A stretch of 64,000 nt of DNA, taken from contig NC_057862.1 of the NCBI RefSeq assembly GCF_019393635.1, forward strand, positions 153,307,562-153,371,561. Reading direction: 5' to 3'. Made by a program: the position numbers and the translations under genes. The DNA is from Dromiciops gliroides. Its lineage: Eukaryota; Chordata; Mammalia; Microbiotheria; Microbiotheriidae. Below, piece after piece: positions 56,306 through 64,000 of the stretch. The stretch's first letter is position 1, and each line of letters opens with the position of its first letter. Below the pieces are notes generated by a model, which saw only the letters and a list, made by a program, of their open reading frames with translations, was not told the origin of the DNA and did not search any database.

Positions 56306-56369
56306 CACCAACTTCATCTTCATCTTCTTCATCATCTACTTCCCCATCATTGTAACCTTCCTCATCCTC
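56306..56369 (-). CDS. ANP32A: ANP32A exon 6: EDEEGYNDGEVDDEEDEDEVG
   Basis: 64 nt, phase 0 to 1, acceptor TTTTTCAG, donor GGTG|GTAAGG. Human ends EEELG; here EDEVG. Confidence 0.95.
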
Positions 56370-56773
56370 CTGAAAAAGAATGAAAGGACAGAGCATCAAA
56401 AATGTTGAAGCCTCTCTGGGGAGGCTTCACAGTCCAGGAAAGGTTTGTTGGAGAACAGTTGCTTTCCTTGAAATTGAATTTGAAAGGTTAAGGATCCATC
56501 ATTCCTCAAATGCCACAAATTTTTTTTAATAAACTATTAAAGGTCTATCATGTAAGAATTTTTCTAAATCATATAGAACCCATGTCTCTCTATATCACTT
56601 CTTAGAGATGTGAATTTATAAATTAAGTTATAGATTATCATAACCATAGAGCTTCAAGGGCCCTTGAGAGCATCTAATCTAAACTTCAACTTGTAAAAAT
56701 GAAGGAAAAATAAACCGACTCACAGAGCTAGGAAGGGCAAGAGCTTAGACCAGAATCTAGATCTCCTTCCTGG

Positions 56774-56908
56774 TTTTGTTGGGCAATGAGGGTTGAGTGA
56801 CTTGCCCAGGGTCACACAGCTAGTGTCAAGTGTCTGAGGCCGGATTTGAACTCAGGTCCACCTGAATCCAGGACTGGTGCTTTATCTACTGTACCACCTG
56901 GCTGCCCT
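56774..56908 (-). mobile_element. CORE-SINE, type B (left member of a pair)
   Basis: GCAATGAGGGTTGAGTGACT core side; short tail; head CACCTGGCTGCCC. Confidence 0.91.
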
Positions 56909-56914
56909 CCCCCC

Positions 56915-57057
56915 CCTTTTTGGTGAGGCAATTGGGGTTAAGTGACTTGCCCAGGGTCACACAGCTAGAAAGTGTTAAGTGTTTGAGGCTGGACTTGAAC
57001 TCAGGTCCTCCTGAATCCAGGGCTGGTGCTCCATCCACTGCGCCACCCAGCTGCCCC
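56915..57057 (-). mobile_element. CORE-SINE, mosaic (right member of a pair)
   Basis: GAGGCAATTGGGG and AGTGTTAAG (A) with CCTGAATCC (B); joined to the previous copy by C7T5. Confidence 0.92.
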
Positions 57058-57539
57058 TCTAATGCCCTCTTATTGGAGCTAAGCTTCTTTCTTTGAAGGG
57101 GCAGGACCTTGCTCTGGCCTACCAGGATTTAATAAATATGTATGTATTCATGTCCTTTGTCACTTTATAGGTTTCTATAGGGTTATTATTTTGTTTTTTA
57201 AATCATGGGGAGAGAAAGGAGGATGAAGGGAACTTAGTATGCCACCATCCCATGGGAATCATTTCTATATATGCTGGGATGCTGACCATTAGAACCAATG
57301 GTCAAGCTGGTATATGTTTCATTCCAAGCAAAAGAGCCTTCTTTCACTATACCCGGGGGAAAAAAATCAATTGTAAATGGAATCTCTGCATAGAGAAACT
57401 TGTCTTGAATATACTGAAGGGAGCCCACTGTGTAAAGAAGCCCTGGGATTTTTTTTTTTGGTAAACAAAGGAAAACATTTCTTTTTCAAGAAATCTGTAA
57501 AAGAAATTAGGTAGTGGGCCTAACATGGCTAGCGTGATG

Positions 57540-57735
57540 TGATGGAAGAAACACCAGGTTGGAAGTTAGGAAATTTAGGGTTTGGTCTAGCCAGAGCAAG
57601 TTATATCTGTACCCATAAGCTGGTGGTATACCTCTGGTAAGCACTTTACCTTGTCTGGGCCTCAGTTTCCTTATCTACAAAATGAAAGTATGAAACAGGA
57701 TGCTCTCTGTAAGGCTTTCCAAGTCTAACATCCTC
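57540..57735 (+). repeat. MIR3-like CORE-SINE
   Basis: GATGGAAGAAACACCAGGTT head, GTCTGGGCCTCAGTTTCCTT, CTCTGTAAGGCTTTCCAAGT tail. Confidence 0.65.
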
Positions 57736-57841
57736 TGACTGTATCATATCAAATAGCAGCTGGGGTTGGGGGGAGGTGTGGAGGAGAGAGAGCTAGACTT
57801 GAGGTCAGAAAGGCCCAAGTTCAAACCCCATTTCAGCTACC

Positions 57842-57989
57842 TTTTTTTTTTTTGGGGTGAGGCAATTGGGGTTAAATGACTTGCCCAGGGTCACACAGCT
57901 AGTAAGTGTTAAGTGTCTGAGGCTGGATTTGAACTCAGCTCCTCCTGAATCCAGGGCCGGTGTCTATCCACTGCGCCACCTAGCTGCTC
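57842..57989 (-). mobile_element. CORE-SINE, mosaic A/B
   Basis: CATTTCAGCTAC / CATCTCAGCTAC flank; lies in ANP32A intron 5. Confidence 0.93.
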
Positions 57990-58163
57990 CCATCTCAGCT
58001 ACTTCTTGACTGTGTGGCCCTTAACAAGTCAACGAACCTCTCTGAAACTCAGTTTCCTCTTCTGCACTCCTCTAGACTCCTTTCCAACTCCAAATCTATG
58101 CTCATGGAGCCTCTGGATGAGACCTCGATCCTCCCATCCCGCTGTGGTCTTGAGCTTCCTTAC

Positions 58164-58279
58164 CTCTTCTTCTCCACTCACATCCTCCTCTTCTCCTTCC
58201 TCTTCCTCATCATCATCCTCTTCCTCGTCATCATCCTCTTCATCCTCCACTACCTGGGCATCTTCATCATACTCCTCCT
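58164..58279 (-). CDS. ANP32A: ANP32A exon 5: acidic tail
   Basis: 116 nt, phase 1 to 0, acceptor ATGTGCAG, donor GAG|GTAAGG. Encodes (E)EEYDEDAQVVEDEEDDDEE, EDDDEEEEGEEEDVSGEEE. Compared with human, about six extra Asp/Glu residues sit in the middle (DDDEEEDDD), encoded by GAT/GAG triplets, the kind of change made by triplet slippage. Confidence 0.95.
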
Positions 58280-60840
<2,561 letters not shown>

Positions 60841-61070
60841 AAGGCAAGATCTATTCGCTAACCCCTTGAAAGCAAAATTAATTTAGCAACCACATTAACC
60901 CTGTCTGGGCTAAAAGGCCTCCCTAAGACAGGAAGGGATTTATCTGCACAGGCAGCCCAAGTTTCACGGGGCTCTCCAAACTGTGCTTCCCTTTTCCTTC
61001 CTGTGGCCCAAATTGTGGCCACATGTCCCCACCTCTTGTAGGGGAATGCTAAAGGGATAGTCTAGAGTTC

Positions 61071-61178
61071 TGTCCTGAGGTGTTAATTTGTTTCCATTCA
61101 GGATTTAGATGTGTGAGGTTTAGAAGCTTTTTCTGACAAAACTTCTGGTCCTTAAATTCTGCTATCACTTAGTTCAAG
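61071..61178 (-). pseudogene. ANP32A: decayed duplicate of ANP32A exon 3
   Basis: Hand alignment to exon 3 (63527-63649) gives about 86 identities in 106 aligned positions, same strand. Shared blocks include TTGAACTAAGTGATA, CTCACACATCTAAATC and TGGAAACAAA. The copy starts LELSDSRI, then has a TAA, loses one codon, and shifts frame near the EK position. The acceptor AG is gone (TTTTAC precedes it) and no GT donor remains at the other end. Flanks do not match exon 2 or exon 4, so it is a single-exon duplication, not part of a retrocopy. Confidence 0.88.
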
Positions 61179-61294
61179 TAAAACTGGCCCATCTGCTCAC
61201 TCATAAAAGTCAAGAAGAAAAAAGTAAACTTTGCTATACCCAAGCAGAATAGCTCTCTGGCTCCCAGGCAATTTTAGTAAAAAATAATTTGCTT

Positions 61295-61490
61295 TGTATA
61301 GTGCCTTTTATTTTCTCAAAGTCCTTTTCATATTCCCAAGAACCACAAGGCAGGCAAGGTTCTCATGTCCCCATTTGACAGATGAGAAAACAAACAAACC
61401 CTTTCTCAGAGAGGTAAAGTGAGAGGTCCCAAGTTCCACAGCTAGTCAAGGGTTGAGTTAGAACCCAGGCTTCTTGTTTTCCCAATCCTG
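61295..61490 (-). repeat. MIR, antisense
   Basis: TTTGACAGATGAGAAAACAA, AGTTCCACAGCTAGTCAAGG, AGAACCCAGGCTTCTTG. Confidence 0.7.
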
Positions 61491-61844
61491 TCCTCTTAAG
61501 GAGTCAGGGACACCTTCTGAACAAATAGAGCAGGTTAGGGAAGCAAGCAGGAAAATGTGAAAGGTAGCAGAAATTCAGGACCTGACTGCCAAAAGTGGCT
61601 ATGGATAATTAATATCATAGCGTGGCTTAATCCCAAGCAACAGAGGACAGTCTGCGGGTGGGCCTTTGGGGCCCAATGTCTCCATCACCCCACCCAAAGC
61701 AGGTTTCTACCACCTAGTGGCCCAGCTTAGAAAACACAACCCGCTCAATCTTCCCAGGAAACTGGTCTTCCCATGGGATTTTCAGTGGCTCACACAGTCT
61801 GGGTGAGCTCATCACTGAGCCACAAAGATCTCACAAGGACCCTA

Positions 61845-61985
61845 ATTCATCAACCAAGCAACAAGTACTAGAAAGCACCCACTAGCATCAGGTCAGGCAT
61901 AGCGCTGGGTGCTCGGACACAAAAACAACACCCAGAGCTGTCAACAACCTCTGCTTACAAGGAGCACACGCTGCTCCCAGACCCA
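61845..61985 (-). repeat. L2 3' end, antisense
   Basis: AAGCACCCACTAGCATCAGG, GGCATAGCGCTGGGTGCTCG, CTTACAAGGAGCACACG. Confidence 0.55.
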
Positions 61986-63104
61986 GGGATTTCCCCCCAA
62001 TCCTTTCCAGCTCTAATCCTATGATCCTGGCCTTGATCCGATACTTATCTCCTTCCTACCAAAAGGGTTCCTTTCCAGGTGGCAAGCAGAACGAGCTTCC
62101 TCAGAAGGTGGTGAATTCCTCATCACCTGAAGGCTTTAAACAGAAAGCAGACGACCAACCTACTGGAAATGACTCGAGACAGATGAGGGCTCGGCTGCAG
62201 CTAGGCTTACACTTCTATTTCAGAGATCCTGTAACTGTAATCATTTCTATTCTCCCGGCATATGACTGGAAAAGTAAAGGTGGTGCCTGCTAACTTTTAC
62301 TGGGATCCCTGTTCTAGGAGGAGTGGGAGAAACTGAGGTTCAAGCAAATTCTCCAGGTGGAACCAGTCCAGTCCCTCTCACTTATAGCTCAAAACAAATG
62401 TGTGCTCTGTATTCGAAATCACCCAGCCCTCCCTCCCCTATTCCAGAGCTGTAGAGGGGTTTTCTAATCACCACAGTCTAGATGATGGTGGGCTCCCATT
62501 TCACCCATATGGAAAAGTAAGGCAAAGATAGCCATATGCTGAGAAGCAGATTCATTCCTATCCCAGGAATTCAAAAATAGTGAATTCATTCACAGGGGCT
62601 GGGATTTGCACGATCTATAAGGAAAAGGTTTGATAACTAAATTGACAATGTGGACAAGATTGCTCAGCTGGTCCAGAACAGACTGCTTAAGTATCCGGAG
62701 GCACTTCAGAAATGCTCATTTACATCCCCAACAGATGTGTTCATCTAATCGGGAATCATTCCACATTCATTAAAGCGGATCCCCTCAGGATCTCAACCAG
62801 GTAACACTTTGTTAACCTAATTCTGGTTACTAGCTTTCCTACCAATTACTAAACCACTTAAAGTGATAAGAGCATTTTAAAATACACACTTAAAATGCAG
62901 ACTTGCTTCCCTTTGCAACTATGAATGTGTGAGGTCTGGGCCATGCTGGCAACTTTCAGAGTCAGGTATCAAGTCAGGTTCATATCCAGGAAAGAGAATG
63001 GGAATCCATTCTAGCTGGGTCCCCTTTTCCCTGGGGGGCTACAAAGAGCTGCAGATTCATGTTCAAAAGGACACCACCTTAGGACCTAGAAGCTGATTGC
63101 ACAG

Positions 63105-63200
63105 ATTCACAGAATGCCAGGGAGGGAGCTATGAGATCACCTGGTTTAACTTCTCTATTTTACAGATGAGAAAAATGAGGCACAATGAGGTTCTTCAAGT
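63105..63200 (-). repeat. MIR3-like CORE-SINE, tail part
   Basis: ATTCACAGAATGCCAGGGAG, CTATTTTACAGATGAGAAAA; core and head missing. Confidence 0.6.
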
Positions 63201-63517
63201 TCCTAGAACTTATCAGGGTGGTATAGAAGAAAAAGTTCAGGTACAGGAATTGGGAGGTCTGAGTTTCAGCTCTCGATCCATCTCTGGTTTGGTATTTGAT
63301 CAGAGAAGCCATTTAACCTCTGGGACTTAATTTCCTCTCTGCCAAATGGGGGACTACAGACCTTATTTGTCAATCATGTTGTGATCTGGTGACGCTGACA
63401 TGTGAGAATATATGGAAAACATTCTGAAATGATAAAATGTCATGTAAGTGTAGAGGTTATTGCTTTCTCCAATGAGGTTTGCTTGTTTTGTTTTGGGGCA
63501 GAAGGCATCCCGTACTA

Positions 63518-64000
<483 letters not shown>

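Larger units (their letters stand above)
56370..58163 (-). other. ANP32A intron 5
   Basis: Contains two adjoining CORE-SINEs (56774-57057), a MIR3-like piece (57540-57735) and a third CORE-SINE (57842-57989) 170 nt before exon 5. The rest is unassigned. Confidence 0.65.

Noticed and set aside
13-57989. Recurrent short peptides such as LGKSLNPHCP and LSDLPRVTQLVSVKCL
   Set aside because: They recur because they are translations of the CORE-SINE on either strand, not a protein family.
61706-61724. CTCF-like motif on the minus strand, CCACTAGGTGGTAG
   Set aside because: One mismatch to the consensus and within an intron; left out as a feature.

Overview
The window is mammalian, and almost certainly marsupial, nuclear DNA. 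Two spliced vertebrate genes lie tail to tail in a background of L2, MIR and L3/CR1 fossils. About 37 copies of a tRNA-headed CORE-SINE of the marsupial Mar-1/WSINE kind are scattered through it. Longer Mar-1 copies with a BovB/RTE-type tail, and an L1-type ORF1 element resembling marsupial HAL1, support the same assignment. The exact species cannot be read from the sequence.

Left part (1-25672, + strand): the last eight coding exons of CORO2B (coronin 2B). They encode about 319 residues running from the middle of the WD40 propeller through the coronin-specific region to the C-terminal coiled coil. A 3'UTR of about 1.9 kb follows, with a second, very early poly(A) signal 22 nt after the stop codon. 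All exon junctions keep frame and have AG acceptors and GT donors.

Middle part (25673-54544): about 29 kb of intergenic DNA between the converging 3' ends. I find no functional gene there. It holds a processed pseudogene of RPP25L (43660-44163, minus), a solo retroviral LTR inserted in an L2 and itself hit by a SINE (37407-37998), a HAL1-like L1 relative (45570-47960), two L3/CR1 copies, many L2/MIR pieces, microsatellites and a perfect CTCF core motif (31402-31415).

Right part (54545-64000, minus strand): ANP32A, from inside the second coding exon to the end, about 217 residues. These cover the LRR domain from residue ~39 onward, the LRR C-cap, the acidic tail (about six residues longer than human) and the KRKR nuclear signal. 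The 3'UTR is about 1.35 kb with two poly(A) signals; the proximal one is abutted by a G-rich tract. Intron 3 contains a decayed second copy of exon 3, which is the most unusual host-gene observation here.

CORO2B acts in the cytoplasm on actin and ANP32A in the nucleus as an acidic histone/phosphatase-binding chaperone. They are neighbours in the human 15q23 order, not functional partners. CORE-SINE types used below: type A has GATAGAGC, GGAGTCAGGA, CTTAACAC and CCAATTGCCTCAC at four diagnostic places; type B has GATAAAGC, GGATTCAGGA, CTTGACAC and CATTGCCC(T)GC; mosaics mix them. Family names were assigned by eye and from memory, without a database search.
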